In this document: positions 27,618 through 36,042 of the stretch, piece by piece
Layout: the number at the start of each line of letters is the position of its first letter
Position numbering within the stretch: position 1 is the first letter of the stretch
Origin: Gluconobacter cerevisiae
GTDB lineage: Bacteria > Pseudomonadota > Alphaproteobacteria > Acetobacterales > Acetobacteraceae
Direction of reading: 5' to 3'
DNA length: 64,000 nucleotides
NCBI RefSeq assembly: GCF_015244675.1
Contig: NZ_JABCQO010000002.1
Location: 62,001-126,000, forward strand
Made by a program: the position numbers and the translations under genes
The notes under the pieces: model-generated
Seen by the model: the letters and a program-made list of their open reading frames with translations, nothing else
Told to the model about the DNA's origin: nothing
Databases searched by the model: none

Positions 27618-29065
27618 GACGTTCTCCCGTCCACATGCGCTGCGTGACAGGCGTCCAGAATGGCATCAGCAGTATGCTCCCAAGGTGTGGGTTTGAACTG
27701 CGTCCGGACCTGCTCCTGCCATTTCGTCAGGCCCTTGCGGTCTTCGATCGTCTCGCGGACGACGCGGTAGGCGTCGTCGGTATTCTCCGGGTCGAAATAG
27801 CGCGACAGCGGGCCGCCTGCTTCGGGGATGGAGGTGGCGTTCGAAGCCACGCAAGGGCGGCCGTTGATCAGGCTTTCCGTAACCGGGAGCCCCCAGCCTT
27901 CAAACAGGGACGGGAAAAGCGTGAACATGCAGCCGTCATACAGATGCGCCAGTTCGTCATCTGACGGGTCGCGCAGAAGACGGATCTTGCCACGCAGCCA
28001 GTCGGTATTTTCAAGCTGCTGCATGAGATCAGAGACGAGCCAGCCGACCCGGCCTGCGAAAACGAGCGTCGGCACCTGCTCGGGAGGCAGATCAGCGACC
28101 AGACGACGCCAGACGCGGAACGCCAGAATATGGTTCTTGCGTGCCTCGATCGTGGAGACGAACAGAACGTAGCTCTCCGGTGCAGGCAGTCCTTTCGGTC
28201 GCTCACCTGTCACTTTGCGGGGCGGTCCGAAGCCGCTACCGATCGGCACTGTCTGCACAGGGGCCAGCAGCTTCAGGCGGTGCTTGCGGGTATAGTCATC
28301 AATGGTTTTCGCCGTAGCGTGGCTGATGGCCAGCAGGCGCCCGCACTGCGGGAGGGTCGTATCCAGCCAGTGCCGGAAATCCCGGATCAGGGACAGGGCA
28401 CACCATTCCGGCCGGATGGCGGGAATGAGATCGGACAGCAGCAGGACAGGTTGGATGCCGTAGGCCTTGCGCATCCGGGCCAGACGGTCGCCGAAGCCGG
28501 GCTCCGACCATGCCGCGCCGAGGATCAGGAAAATATCGCCGGGCTTTGGTTGATTGGCCGTGGATGCTGATGCCGAAGACGGCACTACAGCCGGTGTCCG
28601 AGCGGCTCCTGTTCCTGAAGTGCGCTTCAACTGCTTTTGTACGAAACGGTGTAACAGGCGCAGGGCGCGCAACTGGTTCACAGCCATTGTCAGCAGAGGG
28701 CGTGCCAGTTCTGGCGGCAGGTTTTCAATGCGTCTGATGACGGTGTGGCGCAGATTCCGCACGAAAGCACTGGGTGTTCTGCGCGATTGCGGTGTCGGAC
28801 GGCTGTCATGTGCGACTTTTTCATCGGCACGGACGGCGAAAAGATTTTCCAGATCGTCGAAGGAAACCGTAGAGAAAAGCTGCGTTTCGTCCTGTCCGCG
28901 CCGGATCAGGGCAATGTTGCCCATACCCGGTTTGGTTGCAGCCTGTTTGCGGATGACATGGAGGATTTCGTAAACAAGCCGCTGAATTCCGCTGGGGCGC
29001 GAGTTGTTTTCGAAATACTGGAAAATGTCTTCGACGTCGATCCAGATGGTATAATCTGTGTTCAT
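27614..29065 (-). CDS. Glycosyltransferase, GT4/family 1, paralogue B
   Basis: The 483-residue protein parallels the downstream gene throughout: IWIDVEDIFQYFENNSRPSG near the N-terminus, a GT-B C-terminal domain with SYVLFVSTIEARKNH, VFAGRVGWLVSDLMQQLENT, FEGWGLPVTESLINGRPCV and ATSIPEAGGPLSRYF. The middle region (about 90-200) diverges most, which suggests a different acceptor. The first gene of a two-gene minus-strand operon; the 159 bases upstream are shared with the divergent nucleotidyltransferase-HAD gene and contain a GC-rich interrupted hairpin near 29150-29195. Confidence 0.88.
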   Translation of the reverse strand: MNTDYTIWIDVEDIFQYFENNSRPSGIQRLVYEILHVIRKQAATKPGMGNIALIRRGQDETQLFSTVSFDDLENLFAVRADEKVAHDSRPTPQSRRTPSAFVRNLRHTVIRRIENLPPELARPLLTMAVNQLRALRLLHRFVQKQLKRTSGTGAARTPAVVPSSASASTANQPKPGDIFLILGAAWSEPGFGDRLARMRKAYGIQPVLLLSDLIPAIRPEWCALSLIRDFRHWLDTTLPQCGRLLAISHATAKTIDDYTRKHRLKLLAPVQTVPIGSGFGPPRKVTGERPKGLPAPESYVLFVSTIEARKNHILAFRVWRRLVADLPPEQVPTLVFAGRVGWLVSDLMQQLENTDWLRGKIRLLRDPSDDELAHLYDGCMFTLFPSLFEGWGLPVTESLINGRPCVASNATSIPEAGGPLSRYFDPENTDDAYRVVRETIEDRKGLTKWQEQVRTQFKPTPWEHTADAILDACHAAHVDGRTS

Positions 29066-29224
29066 ATGTCCGAGCTAGATTTGTGGCGGCCGACAAAGAC
29101 GCCGGTCTGTCAAACGATATTAATGTTAAAGTTTTAGGTAAGCCCCGAGGGATGGGCAAGGGGCATTGGGAAAAGGTTGGGTCTTTGCCCCGCATGATAC
29201 AATGAGTCAGGGGGGAGTGGTGTT

Positions 29225-30472
29225 GTGTACAGCGTTACGGTTCGTCAGTGCGTCATTTTACTTGAAGATACTGCTACGCGCGGCTTGCCTCTTTCGCTCA
29301 CCCTTCGTGGGGACAAACCATTTCTTGCGTGGCTGATGCGAGAAATGCAGCGTTTCGGTGTCGAGGAGTTTGTATTCCTGACCAGCCGGATTTCACAGGA
29401 TATTGCGACTGGTATTGAAAATATCGGAGGTTTCCTCCCCAGAGCCGCAAAGATTAGCATAAGTGTTGCACCATATGAGGTGGGGACCGGAGGAGCCCTT
29501 CGTCATGCTCAACCTTATCTGCAAAAGAGGTTTTTCCTGTGTTCTGCAAACACGCTGTTTTCATGTAATCTGGCGCGTTTTCTAACGGTTGCCCGGAAGG
29601 GTCATTGGATGCTGCTGCGTCCGGCTGATCCGCATGCTCATCCCAGAGATGTGCAGGTGAAAACGCGTTGTACCACCGGGGGTTCCGTATCACCTTACAA
29701 TGATATTGAGCCGACTGTTCAACAACTGATCAATGCCGGATTGTACCTTTTTGACGCGCAGATCTGCGAAGTTCTGACGGAAATCTGCTCTTTGGAAGCG
29801 GATGTGCTTCCCAAACTGGTGGAAAACCAAAATCTCCAGAGGTTTTCTCTGACGGGGGATTTTTACTCGGCGGAAAATGCCAGCACATTGGAAAAGATTT
29901 TGGGAGAGATGTCGGTAAGACTGCGTCGTCCTGCCGTTTTCCTGGATCGGGATGGGGTTATTAACCGGGATCTCGGATGGGTTGGAACGCGGGAGCGCTT
30001 TGAGTGGGAGCCAGGTGCACGTGAGGCCATCGCCCGGTTTTGCGATAGCGGTCACCACGTTTTTATCGTGACCAATCAGTCAGGGATCGCACGTGGATTT
30101 TATTCCGAAAATGATCTCATGACGCTTATGGATTGGGTCGTGAACAGTATCCGTGAATATGGTGGAACTATAGATGATTGGAGATATTGTCCGATGCATC
30201 CTGAATCCGCAATCGAGCAATATCGTGGGCATAGTGTGAACCGCAAACCGGAACCAGGAATGATTCTTGATCTGTTACAGCGGTGGGAACTGGATCCCAT
30301 GTGCTGCGTCCTATTTGGTGATCAGCCTACAGATATGCAGGCAGCGAGAGCAGCAGGAGTACAAGGAATCATGATTGGTCCAGAGAGTCTGTCTGGGTTT
30401 GTTCCGAAATTGAACATTTCGTTATGTGAAAACGAGCTCTTCGAAAGATCTCGACATGGTATGGGACGGTAG
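29225..30472 (+). CDS. Nucleotidyltransferase-like / GmhB-type HAD phosphatase fusion
   Basis: The 415-residue product joins two modules. Residues 1 to about 225 look like a sugar-phosphate nucleotidyltransferase (RGDKPFLAWLMREM, VAPYEVGTGGALRHAQPYL, GLYLFDAQI), but the GGxGTRL loop near residue 12 reads LLEDTATRGLPLSL. From about 233 a HAD-IIIA phosphatase follows (FLDRDGVINRD, TNQSGIARG, KPEPGM, FGDQPTDMQAARAAGV), like heptose-bisphosphate phosphatase GmhB. The zinc-loop C-x-H is kept, but the later C-x-C is replaced by HSVN. Starts at GTG with GGGGAG upstream. Likely role: activated sugar (heptose-type) supply for polysaccharide. GC is low relative to the flanks. Confidence 0.75.
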   Translation: MYSVTVRQCVILLEDTATRGLPLSLTLRGDKPFLAWLMREMQRFGVEEFVFLTSRISQDIATGIENIGGFLPRAAKISISVAPYEVGTGGALRHAQPYLQKRFFLCSANTLFSCNLARFLTVARKGHWMLLRPADPHAHPRDVQVKTRCTTGGSVSPYNDIEPTVQQLINAGLYLFDAQICEVLTEICSLEADVLPKLVENQNLQRFSLTGDFYSAENASTLEKILGEMSVRLRRPAVFLDRDGVINRDLGWVGTRERFEWEPGAREAIARFCDSGHHVFIVTNQSGIARGFYSENDLMTLMDWVVNSIREYGGTIDDWRYCPMHPESAIEQYRGHSVNRKPEPGMILDLLQRWELDPMCCVLFGDQPTDMQAARAAGVQGIMIGPESLSGFVPKLNISLCENELFERSRHGMGR

Positions 30473-30505
30473 TTACAGTTCGTATCAAATGGTCTGAATG
30501 GAAAG

Positions 30506-30706
30506 ATGATGGCATCTTGCAGGGACACGGAGACGCCTCTGTTTCACATTTCTTCGAAGACGCAGGAGTCTGACTGCTGTGACCTTACGGAAAAGACAAC
30601 TCTGAGCGCAGTTGAGAAATACCGGCTGTTGCGTGAAACACGCCGCGCCGTCAGGCGAGAACGTCTTGCTGATGAGCGGAAATCAGAAGCGCATCAAGAA
30701 AGATGA
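30506..30706 (+). CDS. Possible small hypothetical protein
   Basis: A 66-codon open frame starts ATGATGG after GGAAAG and ends inside the 3' end of the convergent GGDEF-EAL gene. The C-terminal half is basic and charged (EKYRLLRETRRAVRRERLADERKSE) and could form a helix. No family is recognised and coding evidence is weak. It lies 33 bases after the nucleotidyltransferase-HAD gene and might be a fourth-frame accident. Confidence 0.3.
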   Translation: MMASCRDTETPLFHISSKTQESDCCDLTEKTTLSAVEKYRLLRETRRAVRRERLADERKSEAHQER

Positions 30707-32436
30707 TCTCTGGAGATTTTGACGCTCTTTGAAGCGGTAATCGCAGTGTCAGTCATTCCAGGGTAGGCTGACAAATCCGCGAGAGCGGCAGGTCGGCCCA
30801 TCAGAAAACCCTGCGCAGTGGTGCACGATGTGTGGCGTAACATATCGAGCTGAGCTGTTGTTTCTACGCCTTCGGCGATAACTTCCATCGACATGGCATG
30901 TCCCAGTGTCATGATGGCGCTGACGATGCTCTGAGCCCGTCGATCGTTCAACATGTCACGGATGAAAGAACGGTCGATCTTGATCCGGTCAAAAGGAAAA
31001 CTGCGTAGGTAGTTAAGACTTGAAAACCCAATCCCGAAATCATCCATAACAATCTTGATGCCCAGAGAGCGGATTTTACCCATAGTCTCCAGATTGCGCT
31101 GTACGGCATCCAGAAATATGCTCTCTGTCAGTTCGAGTTCGAGCCTTTCTGCGGCCAATCCTGTTTGGAAGAGTGTCTGGATAACGGCGGCGTACATGTC
31201 GTCATGTGCGAACTGAACTGCGGAAATATTAATGGCTACCCTGATATGAGGCGGCAGTCTGCTGGCTTGAGTACAGGCTTCCAGCAGAACCCAGCGACCG
31301 ATCGGTACAATGAGATTGCAGTCTTCCGCGACCGGGATAAATTCATTTGGAGCGATTACGCCCCTGACAGGGTGTTGCCAGCGCAGCAGGGCTTCGACAC
31401 ATTCAACCCGGTTTGTTTTGAGGCAGATCAAAGGCTGGAATTCGAGAAAGAACTGATCTGTCTCGAGCGCTCGCCGCAGATCATGCTCCATTTCGCAGCG
31501 ATGCTGGATATTTGCCTGCATGACAGGGTTGAAGCTGATCCAGTCCGAAGACTGAAGGCGCCGTGCCTCGTTCAGAGCGAGTTCAGCGTAATGGCATGCA
31601 GTTTCAAAATGATAGGTATCAAATGGAATAAGGCAACAGCCGATACTGGCTGTTATGTGTATCCGATGTCCGTTCACGGGTAGCGAGGTGTGAAAAATAT
31701 CCCGCGTAATCTGTGCCCAGCGTGTTGCCTGTGCGGGATGTTCGTATGGGAAAGGGCAGAAAATGCCGAATTCGTCTCCGCCAAGTCGTGCGACAATGCA
31801 GTCTTCGGTCAGGAATGTTCGAATTCGTTGCCCTATTGTATTCAGAACGCCGTTGGCAATCCTGCTGCCATAACGTTCGTTGATGGTGCGGAAACGGTTG
31901 ATATTGACGTATAAAAGAATTCCTGCCGAATGTTGTCCCGTATCATTGGCAAAGAACTCTTTCAGATGTTTTTCGAATTCTTCCTTACTGCATAGATTCG
32001 TAACGTCATCTCGACCTGATAGGGTGGTTGTAACGGAATTTGTAGTGGAGAACGTGATAGCCAGAGCAATGCAGTCTTTATCATTCTGGCGAAGGGGGGT
32101 CAGTCGGAACTGGACCGGAAGAGCACGTCCTTCAAGTGTTACGAGAATGCCGGAATGGTACTGATTGTCCGGCAGGACTTTCAGGGCTTCGGGAAGGATT
32201 TTTTCGAGAGAAGGGAAATTTTGGAGATCGGTTCCTATGCAGGAAAGAAGAGACTTGTTGGCTTCAATGATCCGGCCCTGATACAGAATGGCCAGGCCTT
32301 CGCTGGCTGCATCGGCAAGACGGTGAATGGGAAAGAAAGCTGTAATGTTTTCCCCGGGCGCAGTCTTCGGAAGGTGTGTTTCCGCGCAGGAGCGGTCTCC
32401 TTCCTTGCCGGTTCTCTGGGAAATACGCACAGTCAT
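30694..32436 (-). CDS. PAS-like/GGDEF/EAL c-di-GMP protein, probably phosphodiesterase
   Basis: The 580-residue cytosolic protein has a PAS-like sensor (about 35-132), a GGDEF domain (about 142-300, signature GGDEF at 219-223) and an EAL domain (about 315-555). EAL residues look complete: Glu348 of EAL, Asn403, Glu438, the DDFGIG motif at 465-470, Lys486, Glu522 and Gln542. In the GGDEF half the metal-binding Asp of the usual xDxD segment is Asn178 (YVNINRF), and DxLTGLxNR is altered to DDVTNLCSK. I infer that it degrades c-di-GMP, with GGDEF perhaps as a GTP sensor. A GAGGGA site precedes the ATG. GC is lower than the surrounding average. Confidence 0.88.
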   Translation of the reverse strand: MTVRISQRTGKEGDRSCAETHLPKTAPGENITAFFPIHRLADAASEGLAILYQGRIIEANKSLLSCIGTDLQNFPSLEKILPEALKVLPDNQYHSGILVTLEGRALPVQFRLTPLRQNDKDCIALAITFSTTNSVTTTLSGRDDVTNLCSKEEFEKHLKEFFANDTGQHSAGILLYVNINRFRTINERYGSRIANGVLNTIGQRIRTFLTEDCIVARLGGDEFGIFCPFPYEHPAQATRWAQITRDIFHTSLPVNGHRIHITASIGCCLIPFDTYHFETACHYAELALNEARRLQSSDWISFNPVMQANIQHRCEMEHDLRRALETDQFFLEFQPLICLKTNRVECVEALLRWQHPVRGVIAPNEFIPVAEDCNLIVPIGRWVLLEACTQASRLPPHIRVAINISAVQFAHDDMYAAVIQTLFQTGLAAERLELELTESIFLDAVQRNLETMGKIRSLGIKIVMDDFGIGFSSLNYLRSFPFDRIKIDRSFIRDMLNDRRAQSIVSAIMTLGHAMSMEVIAEGVETTAQLDMLRHTSCTTAQGFLMGRPAALADLSAYPGMTDTAITASKSVKISRDHLS

Positions 32437-32490
32437 TTCTGTCCCTCTGTCTTAAGATAAGATGACTCGGCTTCTGTTAAGAAACTGGAA

Positions 32491-33636
32491 ATGTCGAACA
32501 ATCGGGGGTCGTTCAAACTGCAACAAAATGTTTCTCAGAACGAATATGATACGATTCATGCTCGGATTCTGACCATTCTTCCGCCGCGTGAGCGTTACGA
32601 AGCGGGTCATGCTGGGGCGATCTCCCTGCTTGTAGACCGGCTCGCCGATGCGGGGGATATTGTGGCGGGAAGCGGAGCTGTCGGTGTAGCGTTGCCTGGT
32701 GGACGGTATCGAGCGTTAACCATACCACGAATTCCCTTGTCGTGTGGCTGGCGTTTTCGTCTGTCCTGCGTGGCAATGATGCGTTCGTCTCGACCCGCTT
32801 TGACGGAAGTTCACAACCGGCCGGATCTGGCGCGTTTTCTGGCACGGTTTGGGCCGGTCCGTCTGGTTCTGCATAATGATCCCTGCACCATGCGTGGCGC
32901 TCGGTCCGTTCGGCAGCGTGAGGATCTGGCGCGACATGTGCTGGTGTGTGGCGTCTCGGATTGGGTGATCCAGCGTTTCCGGGAAGGCTGCGGCCCGATC
33001 CGCACCGAAATTCAGCCCAACTGCCTCGATCTGTCCGCATTGCCGGTTCCGCGCGAAAGGGAGAAGACTGTCCTGTTCGCCGGACGGGTTGTGGCGGATA
33101 AAGGAGTGGATGCGTTTGTGCGGGCCTGGAGCAACATCCGCGCATCTCATCCGGGGTGGAGGGCCGTTATCATGGGGGCAGATCGGTTTGGACCGGATTC
33201 CCCGGAAACGCCTTACCTGAAACAGCTTCGGCCTCTTGCTGCTGCTGCCGGTGTCATGATGACGGGGTATCGGCCTCATGACGCGGTTCTGGATGCGATG
33301 GCGGAAGCCGCAATCGTTGTGGTGCCGAGCCGCTGGCAGGAGCCTTTTGGTATGACCGCTCTGGAAGCCATGGGATGTGGTGCGGCGGTCGTGGCATCCC
33401 CGGAGGGGGCGTTGTCTGATCTGGTTGGAGATGCCGCACTGCTGGCAGCACCAGATGAGCCCGGAGCGCTGGAACAGGCTCTGGGTCGCTTGATGAAAGA
33501 TGACGGTCTGAGGGAAAAGCTGGGTGCACAAGGGCGTGAACGGGCTGTCCGGTTTGATGTCGGTATAGCCCGCACCCGTGTGCAGGAACTGCGGCAGACA
33601 GCGATTGCGTTTGTCAAACATATGCCGCAGTCCTGA
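32491..33636 (+). CDS. Glycosyltransferase family 4
   Basis: The 381-residue GT-B enzyme has an N-terminal acceptor domain beginning ARILTILPPRERYEAGHAGAI and a C-terminal donor domain with VLFAGRVVADKGVD and VVPSRWQEPFGMTALEAMG (E-x7-E) and AAVVASPEGALSDLV. It probably builds a surface glycan. It is divergent from the GGDEF-EAL gene, with 54 bases between starts, so their promoters overlap. The substrate is not determinable. Confidence 0.88.
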   Translation: MSNNRGSFKLQQNVSQNEYDTIHARILTILPPRERYEAGHAGAISLLVDRLADAGDIVAGSGAVGVALPGGRYRALTIPRIPLSCGWRFRLSCVAMMRSSRPALTEVHNRPDLARFLARFGPVRLVLHNDPCTMRGARSVRQREDLARHVLVCGVSDWVIQRFREGCGPIRTEIQPNCLDLSALPVPREREKTVLFAGRVVADKGVDAFVRAWSNIRASHPGWRAVIMGADRFGPDSPETPYLKQLRPLAAAAGVMMTGYRPHDAVLDAMAEAAIVVVPSRWQEPFGMTALEAMGCGAAVVASPEGALSDLVGDAALLAAPDEPGALEQALGRLMKDDGLREKLGAQGRERAVRFDVGIARTRVQELRQTAIAFVKHMPQS

Positions 33637-33641
33637 AAAGT

Positions 33642-34640
33642 TTAGTCCCGCTGAGGCGGGGCCATGAAGGTTGGGTCGATAGCGTTCGGCACGTGACGGG
33701 CCAGAATGTCGTCCACGGCTTTTTTCTCTTCGTCCGTCAGCGACCAGCCGAACACGTCCTTCACACCTGAGACCTGTTCGGGCTTGCGGGCCCCCCACAG
33801 GGCGATGACCGGTCCCTGGTCGAGAACCCAGCGGACGGCAAAGGCCATGGTGGATTTACCGCGTTTTTCGGCAAGCTTTCCGAATTCTTCCACTGCTGCG
33901 AGATAGTTCTCGAAGTTCGGCTTCTGAAATTTCGGATCGTTCGAGCGCAGATCGTCCTTGGGGAAAGTCGTGTCTCGGCTCATCTTGCCGGTCAGCAGGC
34001 CGCGACACAGGGCGCCGTAAGCCAGAATGACGGCGTTGTGCTTTTCGGCGTAGGGCAGGATGTCCTTTTCGATCGTCCGTTCGAAAAGGTTTAGCGGCGG
34101 CTGGATCGTGGCGATCGGGGCGACTTCGCGGAAAATATCCATCTGTTCGGGCGAGAAATTGCTGACGCCGAGGGCGCGGATCTTGCCTTCCTGATGGAGT
34201 TTCTGGAGTTCGCGGGCGCTTTCGTCGATCGGGGTTTTGTCGTCAGGCCAGTGGATCTGTTCGAGGTCGATCGTTTCCACACGCAGACGGCGCAGCGAGT
34301 CCTCGACTTCCTTGCGGATGCGCGCCGGGCGGGAGTCCCGGAAGACCTTCATGTTCTTTTCGTCTTCGCCGGCCCAGTGCAGGCCGAGTTTGGTAGCGAT
34401 ATGAGCCTTGTTCGGTTTTTCGGCCAGTGCGCGCCCGACGATTTCTTCGGAATGGCCAAAGCCATAGACCGGGGCGGTGTCGATCAAGTTGATCCCTTCG
34501 TCGAGGGCGGCGTGAATGGTGCGGACGCCATTGTCATCATCGGGCCCGCCCCACATCCAGCCACCGATGGCCCATGTGCCAAGCGCAACGCGGGAGAGGG
34601 GGGTGTCGATGCCGGGGATGAGGATGGTGTCGGATGCCAT
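33642..34640 (-). CDS. Aldo/keto reductase resembling AKR11B4 (glyceraldehyde/glycerol reductase)
   Basis: The 332-residue product starts MASDTILIPGIDTPLSRVAL and has the AKR catalytic tetrad motifs: IDTAPVYG (Asp, Tyr), IATKLGLHW (Lys) and EQIHWPD (His). It ends DPTFMAPPQRD. From memory it closely resembles AKR11B4 (Gox1615) of G. oxydans, an NADPH-linked enzyme interconverting glycerol or alcohols and aldehydes. The ATG at 34640 has GGAGAC upstream; a longer frame to 34862 is rejected. It converges on the GT4 gene with 5 bases between stops. Confidence 0.88.
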   Translation of the reverse strand: MASDTILIPGIDTPLSRVALGTWAIGGWMWGGPDDDNGVRTIHAALDEGINLIDTAPVYGFGHSEEIVGRALAEKPNKAHIATKLGLHWAGEDEKNMKVFRDSRPARIRKEVEDSLRRLRVETIDLEQIHWPDDKTPIDESARELQKLHQEGKIRALGVSNFSPEQMDIFREVAPIATIQPPLNLFERTIEKDILPYAEKHNAVILAYGALCRGLLTGKMSRDTTFPKDDLRSNDPKFQKPNFENYLAAVEEFGKLAEKRGKSTMAFAVRWVLDQGPVIALWGARKPEQVSGVKDVFGWSLTDEEKKAVDDILARHVPNAIDPTFMAPPQRD

Positions 34641-34730
34641 GATTGTCTCCACTCGAAATAGACAGTAACGAAAAAGCGCTTCGGACTGTAAGTGGTTGCA
34701 TGCCGGGCGGAAACCTTCCATCCACCGTTC

Positions 34731-36023
34731 ATGCGCTTCTCTCCTTCCACTGTGACCCGGATCGGCCGATGGGCCGCCCTGGTCCTGCCTCTGGCCCTGA
34801 CGCATGTGCGCGTGGCAGGTGAGGCCGATCTTGATCTTCTGGCTGTTCTGCTGCTGCTCCATTCGTTGCTTGTCGGACGACGGCAGGGCGGATGGGACTG
34901 GTTCCGGGAGCCTTGGGTCATCGCCACATTCTGCTGGTGGGGCTGGCAGGTTCTATGCACGCTGTGGGTATCGCCGGGGCATGGCGCGCTGGTGCAGGCG
35001 CTGCTGGCGATCCGCTTTCCACTCGCGGCCGCCGCGCTGGGCTGCTGGCTGCTTCGGGATGCGGTCTGGCGCAGGCGTGTGCTGTGGCTGACCTGTGCGT
35101 GCGGAGTTTACATTGCCGTTCAAATGCTGATTCAGGCTGTGTTCGGGCGCAATCTGTTCGGAATCCCGCGTTTTCATGATGGCACATTGACGGGACCTTA
35201 CGAGCACCCACGCGCTGCTGCACCATTATCCCGGCTGATCCTGCCATTACTGATGGTGGGCTGTGCGGTGGCGGAAAAGGCGCGAAGTCGCCTGATGCGG
35301 ACATTCGGGCTGTGTGCGGCTACGGTTCTGGCCGTCGGGATCATGGTTCTGGCGGGGCAGCGGATGCCGCTTGTGCTTTCGCTTCTGGGGATCGGGATAT
35401 GTGCGTTGCTGTATCGGCCAATGCGTCCGGCCGCGTTGGCGGCAGCGGCGATGCTGCCGGTTCTCGTGCTGGTGGCGCGGGTGTTTTCGCCCGGCAGCTT
35501 CTTCCATCTCGTGACGCTGGCGCGACAGCAACTCACGCATTTCGGCCAGTCGCCTTATGGGGAAATCTATACCCACGCGGTCGTGATGGCGCAGGCGCAT
35601 CCCTGGATCGGGCAGGGCTATGATGCCTACCGGCATTTCTGCTCGGACCCGTCCACCTTTCATGGCCTGGCAGGACTGTCGGAGGCCGTGCCCGAGAGGG
35701 GGTGGCTGGACCTGTGTGTCCAGCATCCGCACAACCATTATCTTCAGGCTCTGGTTAATGCCGGAGTGCCGGGGCTGATCCTGTTCGTATTGATGATCGC
35801 GACATGGTTGAAGGCGATCTGGCCCGGGCGGAACGGGCACGCAATTGCGATCGGTCTGTTTGCGGCAGTGCTGATTCAGGAGTGGCCGATCGCATCATCT
35901 TCGGATTTCCTGAACCTGCCGCTGAGTGGCTGGGGGTTCCTGCTTCTGGGACTGGCTCTCGCCTATCGGGTCTTGCCGATACGGAACGGGTTTCAAGCGG
36001 GCGGGGTCCGGCCTATATCGTAA
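34731..36023 (+). CDS. O-antigen ligase / Wzy-like polysaccharide polymerase
   Basis: The 430-residue integral membrane protein has about ten to twelve hydrophobic helices and a large periplasmic loop. The loop contains HPWIGQGYDAYRHF and HPHNHYLQALVNAGVPGLI, the conserved Wzy_C/WaaL pattern with His. A short GQRMPLVLSLLGIG segment also fits. Such enzymes ligate or polymerise lipid-linked glycans at the periplasmic face. The start is uncertain: ATG at 34731 is preferred over an in-frame GTG at 34692. It lies 19 bases before the COG0523 GTPase, without obvious functional link. Confidence 0.8.
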   Translation: MRFSPSTVTRIGRWAALVLPLALTHVRVAGEADLDLLAVLLLLHSLLVGRRQGGWDWFREPWVIATFCWWGWQVLCTLWVSPGHGALVQALLAIRFPLAAAALGCWLLRDAVWRRRVLWLTCACGVYIAVQMLIQAVFGRNLFGIPRFHDGTLTGPYEHPRAAAPLSRLILPLLMVGCAVAEKARSRLMRTFGLCAATVLAVGIMVLAGQRMPLVLSLLGIGICALLYRPMRPAALAAAAMLPVLVLVARVFSPGSFFHLVTLARQQLTHFGQSPYGEIYTHAVVMAQAHPWIGQGYDAYRHFCSDPSTFHGLAGLSEAVPERGWLDLCVQHPHNHYLQALVNAGVPGLILFVLMIATWLKAIWPGRNGHAIAIGLFAAVLIQEWPIASSSDFLNLPLSGWGFLLLGLALAYRVLPIRNGFQAGGVRPIS

Positions 36024-36042
36024 GGCAGATTACGGAGGCCTT

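Noticed and set aside
29100-32460. Low-GC segment as a prophage or transposon
   Set aside because: No integrase, transposase, terminal inverted repeats or target duplications were seen.
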